DNA from: Chara braunii
Taxonomy: Eukaryota > Streptophyta > Charophyceae > Charales > Characeae
Length of the DNA: 42,992 nt
Direction: 5' to 3'
Assembly: GCA_003427395.1 (NCBI GenBank)
Contig: BFEA01000005.1
Coordinates: 1,818,433 to 1,861,424, forward strand
Within the stretch, counting starts at the first letter, position 1, and the number at the start of each line of letters is the position of its first letter. The notes below the pieces were generated by a model. It had not been told where the DNA came from. It saw only the letters and a program-made list of their open reading frames with translations, and searched no databases. Shown here piece by piece: positions 35,605-42,992 of the stretch. The position numbers and the translations under genes are program-made.

Positions 35605-36102
35605 TCAGCTCCGACAACACTCAGAAGCAAACCGTTGTTGCTGAAGGTCTGCCTCAGATGGGGCAAGCTCGACTTCAGCGGTCTCCTCTGCCGAGGGAGA
35701 AGGAGGAGGGTCAGTGGTTTGAGGGGGAGCAGTCGACCCAGCACGAAGAGCACGGTCATAGGCACACACCAACATGCGAGCGTGCTGCAAGTGCTCGAGG
35801 GGTTCCCAGGTAGCCTCCTCATCAGGGTAACCCTTCCAACGTACGAGATACTCGACATGGGGAGGGTTCTCGTCGGTGACTCGGCGACCAATGATGTTTG
35901 AAACGAGGAACTCCTCGTGGTCGTCCACCATGATGGGTGGAGGGCGCTTGTATGGTCGTCTAGCGAAACGCTCAGACGGTCTGCGGTAAGGACACAATAA
36001 CAAGACGTGGTAGATATCGTGCACACGAGCCTGGCGTAGGTAGTCAGACAGCTTCACACGGAAGCTGACCGGGCTAGATGCCGTATTAGAACCGACGGCC
36101 TA
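35605..36102 (-). pseudogene. Integrase C-terminal end with chromodomain
   Basis: After a TAG at 36100-36102 the frame continues with a tail resembling the region after the GPY/F module (VKLSDYLRQARVHDIYHVL), then a chromodomain at about 35920-35790: VSNIIGRRVTDENPPHVEYL followed by VRWKGYPDEEATWEPLEHL, with the aromatic and acidic residues typical of chromodomains that bind methylated histone tails. A Pro/Thr- and Glu-rich tail of about 55 residues follows. The last four codons before the stop (35605-35607) lie in the giant LTR, so the natural C-terminus is probably lost. Confidence 0.88.
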
Positions 36103-37250
36103 GAGGATGCGGCATGGGCCACAAAAGCGACGCCGAAACTTGCGAAGCGTGTCCGCTTCGAGCTGTAAGTGGCGGGTGTCGATAAGCACATCATCACCGA
36201 CTTTGAATGGATGATCCATCCTCGATCGGTTCGCACGTGCGGCCATGCGAGTCTGGGAAGCGGCTATGTACTCATGTGCGGTCTTCATGATCGACATCAT
36301 CTGTGCAACCCAATCATCCAGTGCGGAACAACTCGTGTCAGGGTGCATCTGTGATGGTCGAAGGAAATTTGTGGGAACACGAGGGTGATAGCCGAGGTCG
36401 CAATAGTAAGGCGACATCCCCATGGCTAGCGAGACGGCGTGATTGTAGGCTATCTCCGCGTGGGCAAGATGGAGATCCCACTGTTGATCGTCACTAACAA
36501 TCTTTCGGAGAATATCTCGAAGAGTCCTGTTTGTGACCTCGGTCTGACCATCAGTCTGGGGATGGTAAGACGAGGAGAAGCGGAGCTGGGTGCCATAAAC
36601 CTCGTGGAGCCGTCGTCAGAATCGACTGGTAAAGCGCGGACCACGGTCAGATATGATGCTCAGAGGTAAGTCATGGTCACGCATGACTCGGTCAAACATG
36701 ATGTCGGCGACCTCACGTGCACTGATGGCATAGCGGCACAGAACAAAGCGTGCACGCTTCGTGAAGCGGTCGACGACGACCAGGATAGCATCATGACCGC
36801 GGGGGGTCGGGGGACGAAGAGGACCAATAAAGTCCATCGAGATGGACTGCCAACGACCCTCAGGGATAGGAAGAGGTTGGAGCAAACCATAAGGCAGGTG
36901 GTTTGCACTGTCCACCTCGTGACAGGTGGGACACTATGCGACTTAATCCTTCACAAAGTCCTTGCACTTCGGCCAGACGTACAGGCGGCTCACACGAGCC
37001 AACGTCTTGTGGAAGCCNATATGACCNGCAGCTGCCTGGTCATGGAACTCTGCTACTGCCCGGACACGTAGCTGTCCAGTGGAGGGAACGCAAATACGGT
37101 GCTCTCTGGTGCCCTGTGAAACGTGCCAGTACACAAGACCGTTGTCCCCGAGAGATTAGTTCGGGACGGTCTTGCCACTCCGAAGGGTCGCATGCATATC
37201 GCGATAGTCGGGGCAATAGCGGTACTGAGTGCGAAACTCGTCGATTACGG
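36100..37250 (-). pseudogene. Integrase (zinc-binding, DDE core, GPY/F)
   Basis: Seen in order on the minus strand: a HHCC zinc-binding region (GFHKTLARVSRLYVWPKCKD, then CPTCHEVD) with two stops between its His and Cys halves near 36945; a catalytic core with SMDFIGPLRP (first Asp, about 36830), IISDRGPRFT (second Asp, about 36640) and HPQTDGQTEVTNRT (Glu, about 36545); then a GPY/F-like module (FRRRFCGPCRIL) ending at TAG 36100-36102. A TGA at 36616-36618 lies just after the second Asp. All three DDE residues are present in sequence, but the frame is not continuous. N bases at 37018 and 37027 fall in the zinc-binding region. Confidence 0.9.
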
Positions 37251-37319
37251 AGTAGTGGACGGTGGTGACCGAAATGGAAGCGAGTTGGATCTGCTCCTAA
37301 TCGTGGTCAGGGCGCCGGG

Positions 37320-38215
37320 ATAAGGCATCTGCGACCCGATTAGTCTCACCCTTGATGTGCTCAGTGATGAAACTAAAGTCGGATAGTTCGCGCCACCAGC
37401 GAGCCTGTCGAGGAGTGAGCTTCGACTTTGTCTGAAAAACCTGGACAACAGAGTTGTCCGTGCGCACCATGAATGGTGCCCTGTGCAGGTAGTGACGCCA
37501 GTGTCGAGTGGCATAAACTATTGTGAGAACCTCACGTTCATTAGCGGTGTAGTTTATCTCGGCGGGCAGGAGCTGACGGGAGTAGAAGGCTATCGGACAA
37601 TCACCTGAGCGAGACTCGACAGTGTCGTCCTCGGCGATGGTAGGAGAATAGTCAATAGAAGGCTCGTCAGTAGCTGGACGTGTAGGCGTCAGTCGGGAAG
37701 CAGTGGTAGGGGTAGGTGGTGGGAAGCGAGGGATACGAGGATGAGAGGAATCAGGGAGGAGGGAAAGATTTGAGAAAGCACTGCTCCTACAGCAAAGTGT
37801 GACGCATCGGTGGTAAGGATAAGAGGGCAGTCAAAATCGGGTAGGTGAAGAACCGGTGCGCATGTCACCACCTTCTTGAGGGCGTGAAAGGCGTCCTCGT
37901 GGAGGGGTGTCCAAGCCAGGGCGGGTTCTTCCGGAGGAGGGTGGAGGTAAGGACGTAGGAATACCTAGCGTATCCCTGGATGAAAGTACTATAGTTGCTG
38001 GTAAGGCCTAGGAAGCTGCGAAGCTGCTTGGCGGATGTGGGGACGGGACACTCCTCGATAGAATTGATTTTCGCGTCGTCCATGTGGAGACCCTGGACAG
38101 ACACGTAGTCTCCTAAGAAATCCACTTTGTGCTGGGCAAAGCGGCACTTGCTCAGCTTGGCGTAGAAGCCATGTCTACGCAAGCGGTCAAGGACGTCGCG
38201 GAGGTGTCTGAGGTG
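37320..38215 (-). pseudogene. RT C-terminal (connection) region and RNase H
   Basis: From 38182 the minus strand reads the RT thumb/connection segment (FYAKLSKCRFAQHKVDFLGD, then SAKQLRSFLGLTSNY). A frame change near 37900 leads to RNase H: LILTTDASHFAVGAVLSQ carries the first catalytic Asp, ANEREVLTIVYATRHWRHYL the Glu (about 37535), and FMVRTDN the next Asp (about 37460), ending with VADALSRR. Between the first block and GDCPIAFYSRQ lies an unusual Pro/Thr/Asp-rich insert of about 55 residues (37600-37780). Frame changes make it non-functional. Confidence 0.85.
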
Positions 38216-39104
38216 CTCCTCAAGGGTACGACTAAAGACCAGGATAGACGAGAAAGTACTGCTCCAGGATGTCCTTGAAGATGTCGTTCATCGCCCTCTG
38301 GAAGGTAGCGGGTGCGTTGGTGAGGCCGAAGGGCATCACCGTAAACTCGTAGTGGCCGAAGCGCGATCGGAACGCTGTCTTCGGTTGGTCCGCTGCAGCG
38401 ACGCGGATCTTATGGTAACCGCTACGAAGATCAATCTTCGTAAAGAAGCGGTTGTCTGCTAGGCGGTCGAACAGCTCGTCGGAACTAGGCATGGGGTAGT
38501 TATTCTTAACCGTGTGGCGGTTGAGACCGTGATAGTCGATGTAGAGACGGAGAGTTCCATCCGCTTTGTGAGCAAAGAGGACGGGTGCACCCCAGGGGGA
38601 GTTGCTGGGCTTAATGAAACCCAGTCTCAGGAGCTCCTTAAGTTGACGCTTGAGTTCAGTGGTCTCGGGGATCGAGAGTCTGTAGGGTGCCTGGTGGTGA
38701 ACATGATAGTCAGGCACAAGCTGGATGGAGTGCTCGACATCCCGCATCAGTGGGATGCCGGCGTACGAGAACGACGATGGGAAAACATCGTGGTACTCTC
38801 GAATGAGGTCACGAACTGCGGGTTCCAAGTCAGCCGTATATCGTGTGAGCTCCTCAGCGTCAGCATCAGCGCACGACGGCGGGATGGACTCGACGGACGG
38901 CGGAGGGACGGAAGTAGAGATGGGAGCCATGAAGATAGAAGGAGGATCTGGCTCCAGAGGGATGAGCTCGACGTCGGGACAGGGTGGATCATAGTGTAAG
39001 AGATCCGTAACGGTCACCATAAAGAAGGTGACGTTGTCCTGACAAATGAAGTGAGTAAACTGCCGAGGCGAGGTGACAGTGATAGAAGGAGATGGTGTGG
39101 GCAC
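38216..39104 (-). pseudogene. Reverse transcriptase, catalytic box missing
   Basis: A 290-codon frame. After a Pro-rich linker come the RT blocks in order: [73 protein letters not shown] (first catalytic Asp region), [20 protein letters not shown] and [15 protein letters not shown]. These are diagnostic of Ty3/gypsy RT. The frame then reads [10 protein letters not shown] and stops at 38232. The expected YxDD segment is absent: the DNA jumps from the codons for LVY to those for [10 protein letters not shown] in another frame, consistent with a deletion of about 11 bp. Confidence 0.93.
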
Positions 39105-39615
39105 AGAAGGCTCCGGGGGAGGAGGATCGGGGCGCAGTGGTACCTATGAAAGGTACGCGATACGTCTGTTCACACTTCATTTTGAGAACGAGAGTGTTGG
39201 TCGCCCAATCGGCCTCGGTGCTCCGGAACCGACGAGACCACAGAGTACCGAGAATGAAGTCGTACCCCGCCTCCATCACATCGAAATGTGCGGAGGAGCG
39301 GTGGCGATGAGACGCCGGGGGACGATCAGTCGGCTCGAGAGTGAGGAAGAAAGGGAGGTCGGTGACCGTCTGATCGAAGAAGCGTTGGTTCTTGTTATCC
39401 CCTAGGGTAACGGAGATGAGAGTCAGAGACCCTGTCGTGGGTAAGTGGGCTTCTTTCACCACACGTGGGTGAATGAAGTTGCCCTGAGAACCAAAATCCC
39501 ACATCGTTGAGTACACCCTCGTGGAGGTCCCCAGTCGTACGGGGATGATCGGGAGGGTGTGATCGTGGGTGAATGGAAGGCGACGTTGTGCAGCGACATG
39601 GAGGGTGAGTCGCTC
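39100..39615 (-). pseudogene. Aspartic protease of the Ty3/gypsy element
   Basis: The minus strand reads LPIIPVRLGTSTRVYSTMWD then FGSQGNFIHPRVVKEAHL: the protease start, but the catalytic D-T/S-G is D-F-G. Later GYDFILGTLWSRRFRSTEAD matches the conserved ILG-x-x-W block, followed by NTLVLK. A TAG lies upstream at about 39615, separating it from gag, and a frame change at about 39105 separates it from RT. The substitution at the second active-site position should weaken or abolish activity. Confidence 0.8.
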
Positions 39616-39865
39616 CTAACGAGCCTCGAGCATTCTCAAGTCCAGAAGAAAGGACAAAACATCCTCGCGAGTAGCGAGCTGCTCGCTGCAACGGGCTGAG
39701 CGAATGGCTCGACGCGTCGGTAGTTACGGCGGGGTAGGAGGGGAGACGATGGTCTGCGGAGGTGCAGACGGTACTTCAACAGAGGGCTGAGTACACTCTG
39801 TCGGGTCCTGCGAGACCTCAACTCCAGTAGTGAGAGGGGCAAATCGCGACGGGGATGTCGGGAAG

Positions 39866-41920
39866 CTAACTACTGAGGAGGGCGCAGGTGTACATTGCAC
39901 CGTGGCTAGGAGGCGCCGCGGGGATGCGAGGCGCCGTGGGGGGACTGAGCACAACGCTGGCGGGAAAGGTGGCAGTGTAAGGGCACCGCGGGAAGGTACG
40001 ACCGTCCTGGCGGCAGTGCAAGCACCCACGCCGCCCCAAAATAGCCGCGCGCTCCTCAGCGGAAAGCACACTGCAAGGAGGGACAAAGCCTTGAGGGAGG
40101 TCCTGCTGAGGGACCTCGGGGGGCGACGCGGCAGCGTGACCGGGGCGGCTGCATGCCCGGGAGAGGGCGGAGAGGATGAGTTGGAGGCGCTCGACCATAG
40201 GGAGAGTAGAGTCCTCCAGGTGGTGGCGGACGGCCTCGCCGAGGTCGAGGTCGTCGCTATGGTCACCCTCGGACGACAGCGGGGCAACAGCGTCCTGCTC
40301 ACCATACTCGAGCACGCTGAAGCGGCGCGAGAAGTGGCGGCCTTACTGAGTGGAACGGGAGGGCCGATCGCGGAAAAGGGAACGGCGCTGGTAAGTGTCG
40401 TGAGAGGAGGAGGGGGCGTAACCAGTACGCTGAGGCTGGGAGGAGGAAGTGGGTTGAAGACGGGCCCACATCCGCCGATGGTCCCTGGCGGCCTCGTAAG
40501 CCTGCGGGGCCGATGTGAACTCGTACCGCCATAACCCGGCGCAGTACTCGAGCGAAAGGCTGGCCAAGAAACGATCGATAAGGGCAGCCTCAGGGAGGAA
40601 GCCACGTCACAAATGAGGCGGGCGTCCAGAAAGACCTGGATGTGGCAATCCAGGCCGGCAGCGCCACCAGAGTCGGACCAGCGTGTAGTGACAACACTCT
40701 CGAAGGCGTCAGTCACGTCATGTCGGGCTCGGAAGCGATCCTCGAGGAATGTCTGGAAATCCATGAAGGTCAAAGTCCGACCCGTATGAAGGGAGTAAGA
40801 GTAGAAATCCTCCCAGGCGTCAAAAGGACCGCCACGCAGGCGCGTGGAGAGGTGACCCACCCACGTGTCAGGTGGGGCGCCCATGAGCTGGAGGGTGCGG
40901 GTGGCAGACTGTAGCCACCGGGACACGCATATGCCTGTACCGTCATACAATGCAATGCCCGTCAAGCGGACGAGTGGTGCGCCACCGTTTTGGCAGCGAG
41001 GGGATCGCGGAGCAGAGGCCTGTGCCACGGATGAGTAAGTCGACGCAGGTCCTGGAGAAAGGGGCGCAGCTGACTGTACGCCCGGGCCGCATGGGGAAAG
41101 CGGTGGGGGCAACGGAGGCAGGCTGCGAGGGAGCTGCGGTAGAAGAGGTCGCAGCAACCGAGGGAATAGGAAGAAGGTAGGATGGGGCTGGATAGGGTGC
41201 AGGGCGAGGAAAGTGAGCCTGCATGGAAGGAAGAATAGAGGAAGGAGGGGGTGTGCCCGAAGGCGCGGCCACCTGTGAGGGTGGGGGTGGCTGAAGGCGT
41301 AAGAGGGCGAGGTCGGCCTAGGTCTAGGCAAGCTCGTCCTCGAGACGTTGGACGTAGATCGAGCGAGGAGTGGCAGGAGGAAGAGTGGTGGGAGTGGGCG
41401 CACGAGTGGCGCGGGGCATCCCACAGGGGGGAGAGCCAGGTGGCGCTACGGTCGTGCGGAGGGGAGGGAGAAGCAGGGCACCCGGAAAAGCTGAGAATAT
41501 GGTAGCGGGTTGTGGTGCCATAGCCGTAGTGACCGGAATCTGGGCAGGTGCGCCTGTAGACTGAGGGAGGGTCTGGCCTGTGGCGGCCGTCGTGTTAGGA
41601 GCGTGGACGGTCACCAGGATGGCTGGGTCGTGGGCGGCAGAGGAGGAAGCTCCGCCGTGGCCACCATGTCGGAGGACAGGGGACCCGGACTGGGAGCCAA
41701 AAGAAGAGAGAATGTGAGGAGAGGAAGGACGGTCAGCGTCCTGGAGTTGCGGTAGGCCAGCTGCAAGAGTCGACATTTGCGTCTGTAAGGACGCAAGGAG
41801 GGAGGTGATGAGGGTGTGCAGGTCCCCTTGGGGCTCGTGACCCTGGTCCATCGGCACGGGTGTGGAGCCCAATGCCGAGGTCGTCGCCGCCTCGGCGGCT
41901 TGTGACACGCCGTCGGCCAT
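39866..41920 (-). pseudogene. Gag polyprotein of the Ty3/gypsy element
   Basis: ATG at 41920 (MADGVSQAAEAATTSALGST) opens a Pro/Ala/Thr-rich N-terminal region, with a stop at 41324 after a short charged segment (YVQRLEDELA). The same frame resumes to 40943. The capsid-like core is in another frame at about 40955-40590: LYDGTGICVSRWL, LMGAPPDTWVGHLSTRL, FQTFLEDRFRARHDV. The first frame then resumes (FLASLSLEYCAGLWRYEF) through to a zinc-knuckle-like CLHCRQDGRTFPRC at about 40025, where the usual His is Arg. The two frame changes compensate each other. The long 566-codon frame at 39724-41424 mixes the real core with non-coding frame and is not a protein as drawn. Confidence 0.8.
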
Positions 41921-42110
41921 GGGGAGGTAACGGGCCGGGCTAGGGAGGGCCGGAGGAGGTCCGTGTGAGCGGAGGGCGTAGGGGGAGGTATGCGATAAAA
42001 AGCGACGGGCGGCGCTAGTAAATCGAGTGCGGGCGCCGTCAAAGGGGGAGTGGTGGTTCGGATCCAGAGTGGCCGAATGAGAAAGGAAAGTAAAAAGGGG
42101 GGGGTAGGTA

Positions 42111-42174
42111 AACCCTAAACCCTAGAAAAACCCTAAGAAAACCCTAACCGAAGTTTGAGTGGTTAGGGTAGGGT
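42111..42174. repeat. Interstitial telomere-like repeats
   Basis: AACCCTAAACCCTAGAAAAA followed by further CCCTAA units up to 42148, then the opposite-strand form TTAGGGTAGGG at 42163-42173. These are degenerate Arabidopsis-type (CCCTAAA) repeats in inverted orientation about 15 bp apart, located in the leader or LTR side of the gypsy element about 200 bp upstream of the gag ATG. Confidence 0.75.
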
Positions 42175-42259
42175 ACCGGTAACCTAATCAAGAAAATAAA
42201 ATAGCAAGCATAGGGGGGAAGGCGGAAGAAAAATAAATAAACAGCCAGATTTCAAGAGA

Positions 42260-42300
42260 AAAATAAAAATAAATAAATAAATAAATAAATAATAAAATAA
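42260..42300. repeat. (AAAT)n microsatellite
   Basis: AAAT repeats; a second tract lies at 42468-42497. Surrounding sequence is A-rich with no gene. Confidence 0.9.
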
Positions 42301-42353
42301 TTAAGGAAATAAGGAAATAAAATATGAAGAGAGAAATAATATTTATTTTTTTA

Positions 42354-42680
42354 GAATTTTCGGCAGCATTTCCCTACCCCCCATGGGGTCAAGAATGTGC
42401 CAAGGGGGAAGGAGAGACCAAGATAAGCACACTAGGTTTCAAAATGCCGCAAATTAAAAAGTTCAGAAAATAAATAAATAAATAAATAAATAAATAAGTG
42501 AATAAGTGGATGAGGAGGTGGAAAGAAATGAAGTATCTGATTTTTCAAAAATTTCGGCAACATTTCGTTACCCCCATGGGGTCGAAGTGTGCCGAGAAAG
42601 ACTAAGTGAAGGAAAAACAGAAAATTTCGGAAGCACTTCGTTATCCCCACGGGGTCAAAATGTGTGCCGAAAGCAAGAAA
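42354..42680. repeat. Three diverged hairpin units (CCCCATGGGG core)
   Basis: Units of about 45-50 bp at 42354, 42550 and 42623 share TTCGGCAACATTTCGTTACC, then CCCCATGGGGTC (third: CCCCACGGGGTC) and a closing GTGTGCCGA. Each has an outer inverted pair (TCGGCA with TGCCGA) around a central palindrome. They may be part of the gypsy element's LTR or leader. Confidence 0.75.
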
Positions 42681-42992
42681 GACCAACTCCTGGTCAGATT
42701 TAACGGTGCCGCAAAGAAATTCGGATTTTCAAAATAAATGGAAAAAAAAAATCAAAAAATGAGAAGGGAGGAGGGGAAATAAGATAATTCGAATTTTTGG
42801 AGAAGAGAAGATTGAAATCAAAGAAAAAGGGAAACGAAGAAAAACATAAAAATTTGAAGTAGAGGGGGGCAAGGGGATGAAAGAGCGATGAAGAAAAGAG
42901 AAATAGGTGAGAGAGAGAGGAGTAGTGAAGTGGAAGATGGGGGAGATGAGATTAGTAGAAGATGGTGAGTGGGGAGGAGAGGAGAGAAAAAG
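42681..42992. other. No gene; purine-rich sequence
   Basis: A strongly G/A-rich plus strand (GAAGAGAAGA-like phrases), so pyrimidine-rich in the element's direction. It may belong to the 5' LTR or leader of the gypsy element, which would continue beyond the window. Confidence 0.4.

Larger units (their letters stand above)
14233..35616 (-). mobile_element. Giant-LTR, apparently non-autonomous LTR retrotransposon
   Basis: Two long homologous copies in the same orientation, 14233-24321 and 29263-35616, enclose a 4.9-kb interior. Each copy begins TGTCG on the plus strand and ends TGACA or CGACA, so the termini are TG...CA with short inverted repeats. A 20-base tRNA-Asp-type primer-binding site lies two bases inside the right copy, which fixes the transcription direction as minus: right copy = 5' LTR, left copy = 3' LTR. 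The interior has a gag-like start but no protease, RT or integrase, as in LARD or TR-GAG elements. By eye the two copies differ at about 10 of their first 100 bases, so the insertion is old. No matching target-site duplication is seen outside (GATGC at 14228-14232 against ACACT at 35617-35621). An ancient segmental duplication is the main alternative. Confidence 0.7.
29263..35616 (-). repeat. 5' LTR copy (right), 6.35 kb
   Basis: Termini are TGTCG and CGACA on the plus strand, a perfect 5-bp inverted repeat. It is collinear with the left copy but lacks its 2.5-kb block (junction at about 31140) and the nested insertion (empty site 35085-35093). It contains a 31-bp array, TC/AC, AAT and CTT/T microsatellites, a charged ORF remnant and a GAGCTAGCTC inverted repeat. 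An LTR of this size exceeds common plant lengths. Confidence 0.75.
35617..42992 (-). mobile_element. Degenerate chromodomain Ty3/gypsy (chromovirus-type) element
   Basis: Minus-strand order is gag, protease, RT, RNase H, integrase, chromodomain, the Ty3/gypsy order. Reading starts at ATG 41920. Frames change several times and stops occur in every domain, so the element is dead. Its left (3') end is cut by the terminus of the giant LTR at 35616. No polypurine tract or LTR of its own is visible there, and no clear primer-binding site is found at the right end, so its LTR boundaries are unknown. Confidence 0.85.

Noticed and set aside
29263-35616. Right LTR copy as the chromovirus's own 3' LTR
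   Set aside because: No polypurine tract precedes it and a primer-binding site lies at its other end, which fits a 5' LTR of a different element; not fully excluded.
39830-40534. 234-codon plus-strand ORF
   Set aside because: It is the GC-rich shadow of gag on the opposite strand, with no independent motif.
39724-41424. A 566-codon minus-strand ORF as one protein
   Set aside because: Only its middle part is gag core; the Pro/Leu/Ser-rich ends are out of frame with the gag sequence seen in the neighbouring frame.

Overview
This is a eukaryotic, intergenic-type window made almost entirely of transposable-element remains and simple repeats. I see no intact host gene, no rRNA, no convincing tRNA and no bacterial gene organisation. 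Signs of a plant-lineage genome are a chromodomain Ty3/gypsy element, two primer-binding sites of the plant tRNA-Asp type, and interstitial CCCTAAA-type repeats. A charophyte alga such as Chara is my guess, with low confidence. The window has a 95-base N gap at 11614-11708 and single Ns at 37018 and 37027, as in a draft scaffold.

Layout. (1) 1-7.5 kb: decayed minus-strand coding stretches at 490-2525, 3221-3822 and 4173-4430 of an unrecognised protein type, broken by stops and frameshifts. A tRNA-Asp-type primer-binding site at 2652-2670 suggests that the first is the gag-side ORF of an old LTR element. (2) 7.5-14.2 kb: a 119-bp tandem repeat, a long GA microsatellite, a roughly 3.3-kb field of AATC/GATT tetranucleotides with higher-order structure, then decayed sequence with a possible protease remnant. 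(3) 14233-35616: a very large minus-strand LTR retrotransposon. Its two LTR copies are 14233-24321 (3' LTR, 10.1 kb) and 29263-35616 (5' LTR, 6.35 kb). They begin TGTCG on the plus strand and end TGACA or CGACA. A tRNA-Asp-type primer-binding site lies two bases inside the 5' LTR. The 4.9-kb interior holds only a broken gag-like start and no recognisable pol, so the element looks non-autonomous. The 3' LTR carries a 1,089-bp nested insertion flanked by a 9-bp duplication; the other LTR is the empty site. (4) 35617-42.0 kb: a minus-strand chromodomain Ty3/gypsy polyprotein (gag, protease, RT, RNase H, integrase, chromodomain), recognisable throughout but inactivated by frameshifts, stops and loss of the RT catalytic box. 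The large LTR element begins at the very end of this reading frame. (5) 42.0-43.0 kb: leader or LTR-like sequence of the same element with telomere-like repeats and three diverged hairpin units.

All recognisable elements lie on the minus strand. The order suggests successive nested insertions. The best candidates for something undescribed are the giant-LTR non-autonomous element, with its charged ORF and repeat arrays inside the LTR, the foldback-like nested insertion, and the unrecognised DGSNW-containing protein remnants at the left end.
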